From: Corynebacterium sp.
Lineage (GTDB): Bacteria > Actinomycetota > Actinomycetes > Mycobacteriales > Mycobacteriaceae
Length of the DNA stretch: 55,557 bases
Reading direction: 5' to 3'
Assembly: GCA_030530985.1 (NCBI GenBank)
Contig: JAUMTX010000005.1
Coordinates: 1 to 55,557 of the forward strand
A model generated the notes under the pieces. It had not been told where the DNA came from and ran no database searches. It worked only from the letters and a program-made list of their open reading frames with translations. How positions within the stretch are numbered: the stretch's first letter is position 1; every line of letters begins with the position of its first letter. This document shows positions 1 to 8,731 of this stretch, piece by piece. Position numbers and translations under genes: made by a program.

Positions 1-406
1 GGGGACAGGTGCAATTATTGATACAGCTTGGAGCTATCCGGGTTGTCCAGGGTTTATGGGCACAGTGACGTGAAGACATAGGCTCTCTGGCAGTTGGGTT
101 GCTCCTGCTTCGTAGTGAAGGGCCACGTTGTGTGGTTCATCACCTACTCGCTTTGGAGGAGCGTGGAGGTTACTGCGGGGTATGGGAGGCCAGATTGGCC
201 TCAATCAGTAGGAGAAGTATGAAACTTACACATGGCTTTTGCAGGACGCCAGGCTCAGCCTGGTGTGCAAGCAAAGTACTAGCCGGCACGACTTTAGGGG
301 TTGGGGTAGTTGGCCGCGCCATGGGGTTTCATATCCGATGAGCATGCTTGCCACTGCCGTATACCTTCGTTGCTGTCTGTGTGGTTTCAGACGGAAGGAA
401 AATACA
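1..406. other. Gene-poor lead-in region
   Basis: No convincing full gene is visible here. A forward frame is open from base 2 to a TGA at 71-73 and could be the last 23 codons of a gene that begins outside the window, but I cannot recognise it. A short ORF with a Shine-Dalgarno lies at 219-341 and is listed separately. A small hairpin (CCAGGC/GCCTGG) sits near 250-265. The rest is probably promoter region for the secreted-protein gene at 407. Confidence 0.4.
219..341 (+). CDS. Possible 40-residue ORF resembling a lone signal peptide
   Basis: ATG at 219 is preceded by AGGAG (210-214) at a workable distance, and the frame closes at 341. Its middle, CASKVLAGTTLGVGVV, resembles the signal peptide of the protein starting at 1215 (CASLLAATTLGGALV) and, less closely, that at 407. 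No mature domain follows. It may be a decayed third paralogue, a vestigial signal sequence, or chance. Nothing here proves that it is translated. Confidence 0.25.
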   Translation: MKLTHGFCRTPGSAWCASKVLAGTTLGVGVVGRAMGFHIR

Positions 407-1195
407 TTGTTTAAGAAGTTCGCCCAGGTTCTGTGCGCATCTGCTCTATTGGGCTCTACTGTTGCTGTTGCCGGTGGCCCACAGGCTTCGGCATTGACGA
501 CTAAAGTCGATGGTTCAACCTGCACAGTCACAGTTAGTGCTAGCGAGAACAAGACTTTGCTAGAGAAGTACAACACTGCTGCTGCTAGTTTTAAAGCTTG
601 GGATGATGCAAATAAGGCTTCTGGCTATGAGACCAGTTCGCGAGCTGTGTTCGAATATGTGCATGGTGATTCCACCCTTAAGGCTGTTGATGAGACATTC
701 ACGATCAAAAAGTCTCAGCTTCAGGCTTTTGTTGAAGGCACCGGCAAGCCACGTGATTTGGCAAAGATCTATAACAACTCCAATCTTTTGGTGAGTGCAC
801 GTGATCGTGCGAAGGAGCTTTATATTTCTGCCGATTTGCTAGGCAATGCTGTTGGTAGTGATCTCGCTGCCAATACTAGTTCGGCTGCAGTCAAGGCGCG
901 CCTGGCCAACCTCAAGGCTGATACTGTACGTAATTTTGGTGAGTACGGCGAATACAACCTCTACCTTATGGGCAACGTAATGACCCGTTGTGGCAAGGAC
1001 ATGAATTTCTCGGTTGCTGAAATTCGAAAAATGGTCGAGCAGTATGCGATTAGCCAAGGCCTAGAACTCGGCTTTTCGACCTTTGTCAGTGATGAGTACT
1101 ACTTCTCATCTGACTACACCGACGACAAACTACAGGAAAGCATCGAGAGCTTCTCGAGCGAGCTTTCTTCTGGTTCTTCCAAGCTGAGCAGCTAA
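407..1195 (+). CDS. Secreted protein, paralogue of the next gene, function unknown
   Basis: A 262-residue protein starting at TTG 407, chosen because GGAAGG lies about 10 bases upstream and the frame then opens with a textbook signal peptide: FKK, a hydrophobic core, and a likely cleavage after PQASA. The frame stays open further upstream, but that part does not look like protein. The mature part is polar and probably helical, with two cysteines (in STCTVTV and TRCGKD) whose positions match two cysteines in the 1215 protein, so a conserved disulfide is likely. The tail ends ELSSGSSKLSS. The next gene begins 19 bases downstream, so the two form an operon. I recognise no named family. Likely role: exported envelope or secreted protein of this genus. 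Confidence 0.75.
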   Translation: MFKKFAQVLCASALLGSTVAVAGGPQASALTTKVDGSTCTVTVSASENKTLLEKYNTAAASFKAWDDANKASGYETSSRAVFEYVHGDSTLKAVDETFTIKKSQLQAFVEGTGKPRDLAKIYNNSNLLVSARDRAKELYISADLLGNAVGSDLAANTSSAAVKARLANLKADTVRNFGEYGEYNLYLMGNVMTRCGKDMNFSVAEIRKMVEQYAISQGLELGFSTFVSDEYYFSSDYTDDKLQESIESFSSELSSGSSKLSS

Positions 1196-1214
1196 ACAAC
1201 AAAAAGGAGTAAAA

Positions 1215-2060
1215 ATGAAGTTCAAGAACCTATGTGCGTCTCTGCTCGCAGCGACTACCCTCGGTGGTGCGCTTGTCTCCGCAGGTGCCCCAGCAGCCCA
1301 TGCGTATACTCAGTCTGGTCCTTCCGTATGTAAGTTTAACCTGACCGCAGATCAGGATAAGGAACTAAATAAGGTTGCCGACGAGTATCTTGACGCACTT
1401 ACGGCATGGGATAAAGATAATACGAGTCGGGGTGGCGCCACCAGCGCCCCGGTACTCGCAGCCCTTGGCTATGCCCTCCTCTATAAGATGATGAGCGGAA
1501 ACACTTACATTGAGTCACAGGATCTTCAAACATCCTTGAAGTACCCATCTGAGCTTCAGACCCTCGACGAAATGCTTGATAAGAACTCAGATTACATCAT
1601 TGCTAACAGGGATCGTGCGAATAATCAGAAGGTAAGTGCATATGCTATGGCTGCAGCCGCATCAAAATATGCAACCATTACTCCGGACGGACCAACTCCT
1701 ACCAATGCGCAGGTCAAGGCTCGTATTAATGCGGTTGATGCTGGCCTAGTCCACAAGTGGGTTACACTCACATTGGCCTTCATGAGGCCTCTCGGCAAGA
1801 CCGTGACAGATTGCGCCCAGTACTATGGCTATTCTGAGGAAGACACGAAGAAAATCGTAGGATCCTATATGAATCAATATAACGTTGGTGATGGCTTCTA
1901 CTGGAACTACACCAAAAAGGAAGGCTTCACTGTCGGCTACATTGATGAGAATCTTGGTCAGCAGTTTGGAGCTGCGATGGGTTCCATCACCTCCATGTAT
2001 ATGCCGTTCGTGCTTTCCTCCCTCCCATTCGCACTGTCTTCTGGTTCTTCCAGCAAGTAA
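1215..2060 (+). CDS. Secreted protein, second of a tandem paralogous pair
   Basis: A 281-residue protein with an AAGGAG ribosome site before ATG 1215 and a clear Sec signal peptide (MKFKNLCASLLAATTLGG, cleavage near APAAHA). It aligns with the upstream protein around the first cysteine (CKFNLTADQDKEL against CTVTVSASENKTL), around the AWDKDN/AWDDAN motif, and at a second cysteine (VTDCAQ against MTRCGK). The chain ends in a hydrophobic stretch (SMYMPFVLSSLPFALSS) followed by GSSSK, so the C-terminus could associate with a membrane. The family is unknown to me. It is the last gene before a rho-independent terminator, so the pair forms one transcription unit. Functional assignment would be guesswork beyond exported protein. 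Confidence 0.75.
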   Translation: MKFKNLCASLLAATTLGGALVSAGAPAAHAYTQSGPSVCKFNLTADQDKELNKVADEYLDALTAWDKDNTSRGGATSAPVLAALGYALLYKMMSGNTYIESQDLQTSLKYPSELQTLDEMLDKNSDYIIANRDRANNQKVSAYAMAAAASKYATITPDGPTPTNAQVKARINAVDAGLVHKWVTLTLAFMRPLGKTVTDCAQYYGYSEEDTKKIVGSYMNQYNVGDGFYWNYTKKEGFTVGYIDENLGQQFGAAMGSITSMYMPFVLSSLPFALSSGSSSK

Positions 2061-2090
2061 TGCTCGGGCCTGAGTGAGGGCATAAAAATG

Positions 2091-2122
2091 GGGCGTACCA
2101 CGTTGTGTGGTGCGCCCTTTTT
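2091..2122 (+). terminator. Rho-independent terminator of the secreted pair
   Basis: GGGCGTACCAC pairs with GTGGTGCGCCC (one G-T pair) around a 5-base loop, followed by TTTTTCGC. It ends the 407-1215 operon and lies just before the convergent gene stop at 2146. Confidence 0.85.
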
Positions 2123-2145
2123 CGCATATGTACTGAGTTTTAGTT

Positions 2146-2745
2146 TTATAGCGGCAGGAGATTGCGTGGGGTCGCGAGAACCTCTTCCACGCGGTCGAGG
2201 TGCTGGCGCAGCTCATTCCACTGGGCCTCAGGGATGGTTTCCTTGGCCCTATCAATGACATCTTTATCAGTGGTGCCCCAGGCGATTGGCACGATGGTGA
2301 TTTCGGTGCCTTGCTTATTGCCGGCAGCCACACCCGGAATACGGGCGCCAATGCGACGAACATCGGCAACCTTATTCACATGGCGGGCAATGAGTGCGCG
2401 GCCGCCCTGCGGAAGATCCGTAATACCGAGAAGAATGGCAGAGTTACGGTCAAGCTTTGCCACCATGGCAGGAATCAACTCATGGGAGTCATAGAAGGCC
2501 TGAGGCTTGCCCACATGGGAGGCAACCATAGGGCCGGTGAAAATACCCGCCAAACCCAAAGCAAGAAGAATCAGGCCAATAAGGATACCCCAGATATCAC
2601 CACCGAAGCCGAAATAGGCAGCAACCGCCAAAAGAATCATCACCACGCCATAGAAAAGACCAACAGTACGCAGGCGACGAATGTCCTTAAAGTACTCATT
2701 GTGCTTCTTCACATGGGCAGGGTCAACAGTAAAAGAAAACTTCAT
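2146..2745 (-). CDS. DUF3239-like membrane protein
   Basis: A 199-residue protein. Residues about 28-48 and 50-72 form two hydrophobic helices separated by a short glycine-containing turn (FGFGGDIWG), followed by a soluble domain of about 125 residues. The overall pattern fits the DUF3239 family of corynebacterial proteins, whose function is not established. The soluble half contains a basic ARHVNKVADVRRIGARIP segment and a predicted helical C-terminus (AQWNELRQHLDRVEEVL). It starts 18 bases after the XPB helicase stop and is probably co-transcribed with it. Family naming is from memory of the pattern; a role in DNA repair is not implied by the position alone. Confidence 0.6.
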   Translation of the reverse strand: MKFSFTVDPAHVKKHNEYFKDIRRLRTVGLFYGVVMILLAVAAYFGFGGDIWGILIGLILLALGLAGIFTGPMVASHVGKPQAFYDSHELIPAMVAKLDRNSAILLGITDLPQGGRALIARHVNKVADVRRIGARIPGVAAGNKQGTEITIVPIAWGTTDKDVIDRAKETIPEAQWNELRQHLDRVEEVLATPRNLLPL

Positions 2746-2763
2746 GGCTAACTTTCTATCTTT

Positions 2764-4395
2764 TTAGAAATCTTCGGCATCGCGATAACTATAAGCATAG
2801 CCCTGCTCAGCGAGGAAGCGCTGGCGATTGAGCGCAAAATCCGTATCCACAGTATCGCGGGTAACAATGGAATAAAACTCAGCACTAGCCCCATCAGACT
2901 TTGGGCGCAGAATACGACCCAGACGCTGGGCCTCCTCCTGGCGGGAACCAAAAGTACCAGATAACTGAATAGCCACCTGGGCATCCGGCAAGTCAATAGA
3001 GAAATTAGCCACCTTAGACACAATAAGCTGCTTAATTGTGCCCTCACGGAACTGTTGGAATAGTTCCTCACGCTTCTTATTAGAAGTACGACCATCAATG
3101 AGTGGAACCTTGAGCAGGCGCTGGACATCCTCAAGCTGCTCAATATAGGCGCCAATAATCAAGGTTGGTTTATCGCCCACCTCATGCAGAATCTTCTGCA
3201 TGGTGCTGATCTTATTCTCAGCGCAGGAGGCAATACGGTGCTGATCCCTCTTTGCTGCACTGGCATAGAGCATGCGCTCATCCATGGTCAGATTACAACG
3301 CACCTCAGTACAATGCGCCTCCGCAATAAAACCACGGTCCTGCAAATCCGTCCACGCCACCTCATAGCGCTTCGGACCAATAAGGGAGAATACAGAATTC
3401 TCCTTACCATCCTCGCGCACCAGGGTAGCGGTCAAACCGAGGCGCCGCCTAGCCTGCAAATCAGCAGTCATGCCGAAAACAGGAGTCGGAAGGATATGCA
3501 CCTCATCGTAAATGATGAGGCCCCACTCGTAGGCGTCGAAAAGCTCAAGGGCTTTGAACTCGCCCTTGGTTTTGCGGGTAATGACCTGGTAGGTGGCAAT
3601 AGTAATCGGGCGGATTTCCTTCCGGTCCGCATTGTACTCACCAATATCTTCGGGGCGGACATTCGTACGGCGCAGAATCTCATCGCGCCACTGGCGGCCA
3701 GCCACAGCAGTAGTCACCAAAATAAGAGTGGTGGACTGGAGTCGGCTCATCGACGAAATACCAACTAGGGTCTTGCCACCACCGCAGGGCAGCACAACCA
3801 CGCCAGAACCAGCGGCCACAAAAAGATCCGCAGCCTCCTTCTGGTAGTCGCGCACCTCCCAGCCATCCTCCTGGATCACAATCTCATGGTGCTCACCATC
3901 CACATAGCCGGCACGGTCATCCACCGGCCAACCAATCTCAATAAGAGCCTGCTTAACACGGCCACGATTACTCGGGGCCACCTCACAAGTGGTTGGATCA
4001 ATCAAAGCACCAAGCATGGGCTGGGTCTTCTTATGATTGCGAATCTCAACCATGGTCTCCGGGGCATCCGCCTCCAGAATCAAACCGTGGGCCGGATGCT
4101 TATGCAAAACCAGGCGGCCATACTTGGCCATAGTCTCCGCCACAAAAACCAGGACCGACTGGGGTGGTGGGAAACGCGAATAGCGGTCAAGCACATCAAT
4201 GGCCTGCTCCACATCATAGCCAGTGGCGCGGGCATTCCACAGGGCCAGCGGGGTAATACGGTAAGTGTGGATATGCTCCGGGGCGCGCTCTAGCTCGGCA
4301 AATGGCGCAAGGGCAAGACGAGCCATGGGGGCATCAGGATGATCCACCTCAAGCATGACTGTGTGATCGGATTGAACAATCAGCGGACCGTTCAC
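2764..4395 (-). CDS. XPB/ERCC3-type DNA repair helicase
   Basis: A 543-residue superfamily 2 helicase, the actinobacterial XPB homologue (Rv0861c/ercC3 type), which unwinds DNA 3' to 5' with ATP. Visible motifs: Walker A GGGKT (residues 205-209), Walker B DEVH (297-300), motif III GLTATLVREDG, and motif VI QRLGRILRP near the C-terminus. The N-terminal 180 residues match the family's helicase-associated region. GTG 4395 follows GAAAGGAAAG, a good ribosome site. The upstream gene (4422-6290) is its usual partner, 26 bases away, and the DUF3239 gene follows. The bacterial role in nucleotide excision or other repair is inferred from the family and not firmly established. Confidence 0.92.
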   Translation of the reverse strand: MNGPLIVQSDHTVMLEVDHPDAPMARLALAPFAELERAPEHIHTYRITPLALWNARATGYDVEQAIDVLDRYSRFPPPQSVLVFVAETMAKYGRLVLHKHPAHGLILEADAPETMVEIRNHKKTQPMLGALIDPTTCEVAPSNRGRVKQALIEIGWPVDDRAGYVDGEHHEIVIQEDGWEVRDYQKEAADLFVAAGSGVVVLPCGGGKTLVGISSMSRLQSTTLILVTTAVAGRQWRDEILRRTNVRPEDIGEYNADRKEIRPITIATYQVITRKTKGEFKALELFDAYEWGLIIYDEVHILPTPVFGMTADLQARRRLGLTATLVREDGKENSVFSLIGPKRYEVAWTDLQDRGFIAEAHCTEVRCNLTMDERMLYASAAKRDQHRIASCAENKISTMQKILHEVGDKPTLIIGAYIEQLEDVQRLLKVPLIDGRTSNKKREELFQQFREGTIKQLIVSKVANFSIDLPDAQVAIQLSGTFGSRQEEAQRLGRILRPKSDGASAEFYSIVTRDTVDTDFALNRQRFLAEQGYAYSYRDAEDF

Positions 4396-4421
4396 TGCTT
4401 TCCTTTCTAATTACACCTGCA

Positions 4422-6290
4422 TTAGGACAGGTGGCTGCGCAGCGCTGTGAGCGTATCGGCCACCTCATCATCACTCAGAAGCGGCGGATACACACTCATA
4501 TCCGGGGCAATAGGGCCAGTTGGATCCATGCGGCGGGCTGCGGGTACCTGATCATCCACTGTAGCCCTAAAACCGCCCGCGCGGAGCCAATCATTCATCG
4601 TGCCCGGATGCGCATGGGAGACTAGAACCGTTGGGGCAATAATACGCGCATCCCCACCCTGGCTAAGAATATAGTCACGTACCCGGGAAATCTCCTGCTC
4701 ATCGCCGGTCACATAACTAGCGGCGCGGCCAGTGGACAGACTAGCAAAGGCGCGGGCACGGTCCTGAATCTGATAGCTGATAGCCTCCGGCAGCGCCGGG
4801 CTGGAGGAACGCAAGAAATCCACCATGGCATTGGCGGAGACCCCACTGCCCAAAGCACGGTCAATAGAATCCGGGCTCAGGCGCCACACACTGGCAATGC
4901 CGGGGCTCTCCAGGCTAGCCATGGCGCGCAGCATGACCTCCTGGTCGAAGGTCAATGGGCCAGTGGTCAGGATGGTGAGATCCGCCTGGGGGATAAGCAT
5001 GGCCCCAGTGGGCAGCAGCTGCTCCATGATCGGCTGTGGATCCTCCAAGGCATCCACAATAGTGGTGCCAATGGGCTGCCCATTGTTCATCTGAAGAATG
5101 CCCAGCATAGCGGCCTGTTGCTGCATTTCTGCATAGACCTCGGCGCTCAAACGCACCATGGAATCAGGGCAGTAGAAGAAGAGGGACTGGCCGGCTGCTA
5201 GGGCGCGGGCCAAAGCCATATGCTCCTGGGCATTCTGGCACCAGCGCTCAATAAGCAGGGACCACTGGGTGGCCCAGGAGGCCTCCAAGAAAAGTTGGCC
5301 AGTGCGGGTGCGCGCATAGTGGCCGCCATCCGGGTTAAGATAGCCGGCACTCTCCAGAAGCTCCAGGACAAAAGGCACATGGGGGCCAAAGTCCTTTTCC
5401 AAACGGGCACGCTCACGCACACCCACCGTCTCATCCTGCTTGAGCTCAATATCAGAAAGCAGCAGGCCATGGGCACACCAAAGCAGATCGGCAACAGAAG
5501 CGGTATCCGGAAGCGGGCGTTGCTCCGGGGCAGAATTAGTGCCCATATAGTCTTGCTCGAAAGAGGCCGGGGTAGAGGAGAGTAGGTCGCGCAGCATCCA
5601 TGGGGCGCGCACCGTCTCCTCATCCAACTGAAGCAGCAGGCCCTGCTCTACCAAACTGTGGATAGGATGACCAGGCTGATTGACCTTGGAGGAACGACCC
5701 ACCGAATTCCTGGCGAGGGTGTGAAGCACACGCTCCTGGCGCGGATCAGAAATCTGCGCAATACGCTCGGCCATGGAGGCGCGATTGAGGTGCATGCCGG
5801 GCTCGGGGGAGGTTGGCTGGAGGCGTCGCAAAGCAAGAAGAAGAGAATCCTGCGGAAGGCCGGCATAAATGAGACCAGAATCCACCAAGAACTGATACTC
5901 CGCCAACCAGACGCTGTGTTCCGGGGCTTCGATTCCACAATTTCTGAGGCGAGTGATTGCGCGCTCCACCAATTCGGGGGTATCCAAGGGGTGGATCTTT
6001 TCCCCCGCCTCGCGGGCAGCAACCATGGACTCCGCCACCAGATCCAGAAGCAGACGCTGGCGGGCATTCAAGGTACGAATAAAAAGACTCAAACCGGCGG
6101 GCGCGCCCAAACGTGCAGCTAATTGGCTAAAACTCAGGGCATCAACCCCGCGAATGTGCAGCAGCCGACCAAGGGTCTCATCATCCAAAGACTCCAAATA
6201 ATCAGTAAAGCTCGCCCCCGCTTCAAGGGGATCGAAGGCTGGGCGGGTAGCGCTGGTGCGGCTACGGTGGTTATGTTGTGGAGTATCCAT
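4422..6290 (-). CDS. Helicase-associated domain protein, partner of XPB
   Basis: A 622-residue protein of the family always found beside actinobacterial XPB (Rv0862c type), with a C-terminal Helicase_C_3-like domain (XPB/Ssl2-like). The frame is open for 91 more codons upstream, but ATG 6290 is the better start: MDTPQHNH begins right after a TAGAAT hexamer (6299-6304) with an 8-base gap and no Shine-Dalgarno, which suggests a leaderless message. Residues 25-60 (SFTDYLESLDDETLGRLLHI) match the typical opening of the family (a leading L-x-L-x-D-E-x-L pattern). Co-directional with the XPB gene, so probably a complex partner or regulator; biochemical function is unproven. Confidence 0.82.
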   Translation of the reverse strand: MDTPQHNHRSRTSATRPAFDPLEAGASFTDYLESLDDETLGRLLHIRGVDALSFSQLAARLGAPAGLSLFIRTLNARQRLLLDLVAESMVAAREAGEKIHPLDTPELVERAITRLRNCGIEAPEHSVWLAEYQFLVDSGLIYAGLPQDSLLLALRRLQPTSPEPGMHLNRASMAERIAQISDPRQERVLHTLARNSVGRSSKVNQPGHPIHSLVEQGLLLQLDEETVRAPWMLRDLLSSTPASFEQDYMGTNSAPEQRPLPDTASVADLLWCAHGLLLSDIELKQDETVGVRERARLEKDFGPHVPFVLELLESAGYLNPDGGHYARTRTGQLFLEASWATQWSLLIERWCQNAQEHMALARALAAGQSLFFYCPDSMVRLSAEVYAEMQQQAAMLGILQMNNGQPIGTTIVDALEDPQPIMEQLLPTGAMLIPQADLTILTTGPLTFDQEVMLRAMASLESPGIASVWRLSPDSIDRALGSGVSANAMVDFLRSSSPALPEAISYQIQDRARAFASLSTGRAASYVTGDEQEISRVRDYILSQGGDARIIAPTVLVSHAHPGTMNDWLRAGGFRATVDDQVPAARRMDPTGPIAPDMSVYPPLLSDDEVADTLTALRSHLS

Positions 6291-6326
6291 TGGTAAAAAT
6301 TCTACAGATCTGAGAAAATATAGACT

Positions 6327-6503
6327 ATGAGCAAGGTACAGAAATATGTAGATCCGGGCTGGCCTGAAGGTGAGGGTCATCCAGTAACTGAACTGATTTC
6401 CCACGTGGCTGGCGCCAATTCTCCTTTTGGCAATGAGCTTCAGCTCCCATTGCCAGCCGAGGAACTTGGTTATGTTCACCCTTACACCCGGATTAATAAG
6501 TAA
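6327..6503 (+). CDS. 58-residue conserved-looking small protein
   Basis: ATG 6327 to TAA 6501 encodes 58 residues beginning MSKVQKYVDPGWPEGEGHPV and ending PYTRINK. The composition is that of a real soluble protein and the frame sits exactly where mycobacteria carry the short gene Rv0863, between the XPB cluster and rpfA. It is divergent from the helicase-associated gene with only 36 bases between start codons, so the two must share a compact two-way promoter. A TATAGACT sequence abuts the ATG. A strong convergent terminator follows. No domain is recognised; the homology to Rv0863 is inferred from position and size. Confidence 0.7.
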   Translation: MSKVQKYVDPGWPEGEGHPVTELISHVAGANSPFGNELQLPLPAEELGYVHPYTRINK

Positions 6504-6536
6504 TCGCAGTGCGCTACTAACAGGCGGTGCGTGCAC

Positions 6537-6581
6537 GAAAATCCCCTGACCACATGGTGACATGACCGGTCAGGGGATTTC
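6537..6581. terminator. Bidirectional terminator between the small ORF and rpf1
   Basis: AAATCCCCTGACC pairs perfectly with GGTCAGGGGATTT around a 16-base loop, with A-rich and T-rich flanks on both sides. It lies between converging genes and can serve both. Confidence 0.8.
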
Positions 6582-6592
6582 CTTATGTACTG

Positions 6593-7276
<684 letters not shown>

Positions 7277-7414
7277 TCACAATAATAACAGATACTAGTC
7301 AGGGCCTGGTAACAAATGCCCTAACTTGTGAAATCTGTCACTAGGCTTTGTGGTGTATGATAGATTATCCATCTATTCATATATCCAGCCTGAGGCGAAA
7401 GAAAAGGAGTTACA

Positions 7415-7786
7415 GTGCCACTCGGAAAAGTTAAATGGTACGACGCGGAGCGCGGTTTTGGTTTCTTGACCAATCCTGACTCCGGCGACTGCTTTGTCAA
7501 TAAGGCTAATCTGCCTGACGGTATCGACCACCTATTCCCCGGCCAGCGTGTGGAATATGACTTTGTGGCCGGCCGCAAGGGCCCACAGGTACTGCGCATG
7601 AAGGTTCTGGAACAGCCTGTGCATAAGTACAGCCCTGATGAGCTAGTGAAGGTCATCGCGGATATGGTGACCATCCTGGAAACCAAGGTCTCTGCTGAAC
7701 TCCAGCAGGGCCGCTGGCCAGACCACATCACCGGGAAGAAGCTGGCTGAAGTCATGCGCGTTGTGGCCAAGGAGCTTGAAGCCTAA
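7415..7786 (+). CDS. cspB: Cold-shock domain protein
   Basis: A 123-residue protein with an N-terminal cold-shock domain (residues 1-65): GKVKWYDAERGFGFL carries RNP1 (KWYDAERGFGFL), followed by an RNP2-like CFVNKANL. The remaining 55 residues form a helical extension (DELVKVIADMVTILETKV), longer than classical 67-residue Csp proteins and like the CspB protein encoded next to rpf1 in C. glutamicum. GTG 7415 sits 5 bases after AAGGAG. A TATGAT hexamer about 60 bases upstream is a likely -10. Expected to bind single-stranded nucleic acid. Ends in a strong terminator. Confidence 0.9.
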   Translation: MPLGKVKWYDAERGFGFLTNPDSGDCFVNKANLPDGIDHLFPGQRVEYDFVAGRKGPQVLRMKVLEQPVHKYSPDELVKVIADMVTILETKVSAELQQGRWPDHITGKKLAEVMRVVAKELEA

Positions 7787-7816
7787 GCCAGCGCCAACAA
7801 AGCTAGAAGCACAAGA

Positions 7817-7854
7817 AAGAGGAGCAGTTCACAATTGAACTGCTCCTCTTTTAT
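7817..7854 (+). terminator. Terminator after cspB
   Basis: A 15-bp perfect stem (AAGAGGAGCAGTTCA with TGAACTGCTCCTCTT) with a CAAT loop, followed by TTATAT. The A-rich 5' side means it could also stop the convergent 7908 gene. Confidence 0.9.
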
Positions 7855-7907
7855 ATATGGACGAGCTGCCGGTCAAGGCTTAATTGCTTGAGCCTAATTG
7901 CCCAAGC

Positions 7908-8498
7908 TTAATTGCTCGGGGTAGTTGCTTCCGTTTCGGTGCTTCCCGCATCACCACTCAAAGCATCGGTATTAATAACAGTGTCCTTCGGGTGAATGGA
8001 CCACGTCACCGTATAGGGGCTTTCATTGCCATCCTCATCGGTGCCAATGAGCAGGCTTGAAATCTCAACCACAACCAGGCGTGGGCGCTCGCCGCCCTCA
8101 ATGAGCGGCTCAGTGGAACCAGCAATATCCACAGACTTCTGCTGATTGGAGCCGAAGGTGGACTGGTCATTGGCCGCCGGGTCATCATAAATCTTGAGCA
8201 GCGACCACTCATGGTCATAGACATCGGCCGGCAATTCAATGGACATGGTGTCCTCCGGGCCAAGGTCCACATCGGTGGTGGTGCCCTCAGGGCAGGATTC
8301 GCCAATCTCACAGGCCGCATAAGGGGCAATATCAATCTTCTCGCCATTAATCGTGGCGCTCAAATGCACCTCACGTGGGTCCGGACCTGGGCGATTGCTA
8401 TACCACCGCATAACAGCCCAGCTGGCGCCCACAACAATAAGGACGATGACAAGAAGACTCACAAACTGGATTGCGTTCTTTTTCCTGCGCGAACTCAT
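7908..8498 (-). CDS. DUF2771-like membrane-anchored protein
   Basis: A 196-residue protein: short basic N-terminus (MSSRRKKN), one membrane helix (residues about 9-30, FVSLLVIVLIVVGASWAVM), then an extracellular beta-rich domain with two cysteines (AACEIGESCPEG) likely to form a disulfide, and a Thr/Ser/Glu-rich end. The layout and the place beside cspB fit the corynebacterial DUF2771 family, of unknown function. Start choice: ATG 8498 lies 7 bases after TATGAT (8506-8511) with no Shine-Dalgarno, the leaderless pattern; the alternative ATG 8510 would lie inside that -10 box. Confidence 0.7.
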   Translation of the reverse strand: MSSRRKKNAIQFVSLLVIVLIVVGASWAVMRWYSNRPGPDPREVHLSATINGEKIDIAPYAACEIGESCPEGTTTDVDLGPEDTMSIELPADVYDHEWSLLKIYDDPAANDQSTFGSNQQKSVDIAGSTEPLIEGGERPRLVVVEISSLLIGTDEDGNESPYTVTWSIHPKDTVINTDALSGDAGSTETEATTPSN

Positions 8499-8547
8499 AA
8501 GAGAAATCATACCGTATAGCGATTGTGGCTAGAGGGGCAGGGCGGGC

Positions 8548-8597
8548 AAAAAGAATGACCGGTTGGTGCAATTCTGATTGTAAAGCACCAACCGGTC
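8548..8597 (-). terminator. Terminator of the serine protease gene
   Basis: A perfect 13-bp inverted repeat, GACCGGTTGGTGC (8557-8569) and GCACCAACCGGTC (8585-8597), loop of 15. On the minus strand it is followed by ATTCTTTTT, which fits termination of the 8732-9622 gene. The 134 bases between stop and stem hold no gene that I can see. Confidence 0.8.
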
Positions 8598-8731
8598 GGT
8601 ACCCTCACCCCACAAGTGTTGGAAGAAAGGAAGAGCGGGGGAGAGGGAAGAATAAGGGCGGAACCAAAAGTCCCAGGTAGTAGAGAGTAGAGCTAAAAAA
8701 GTGTGTTCTGTGTGTAAAACTGCCCGGAAGC

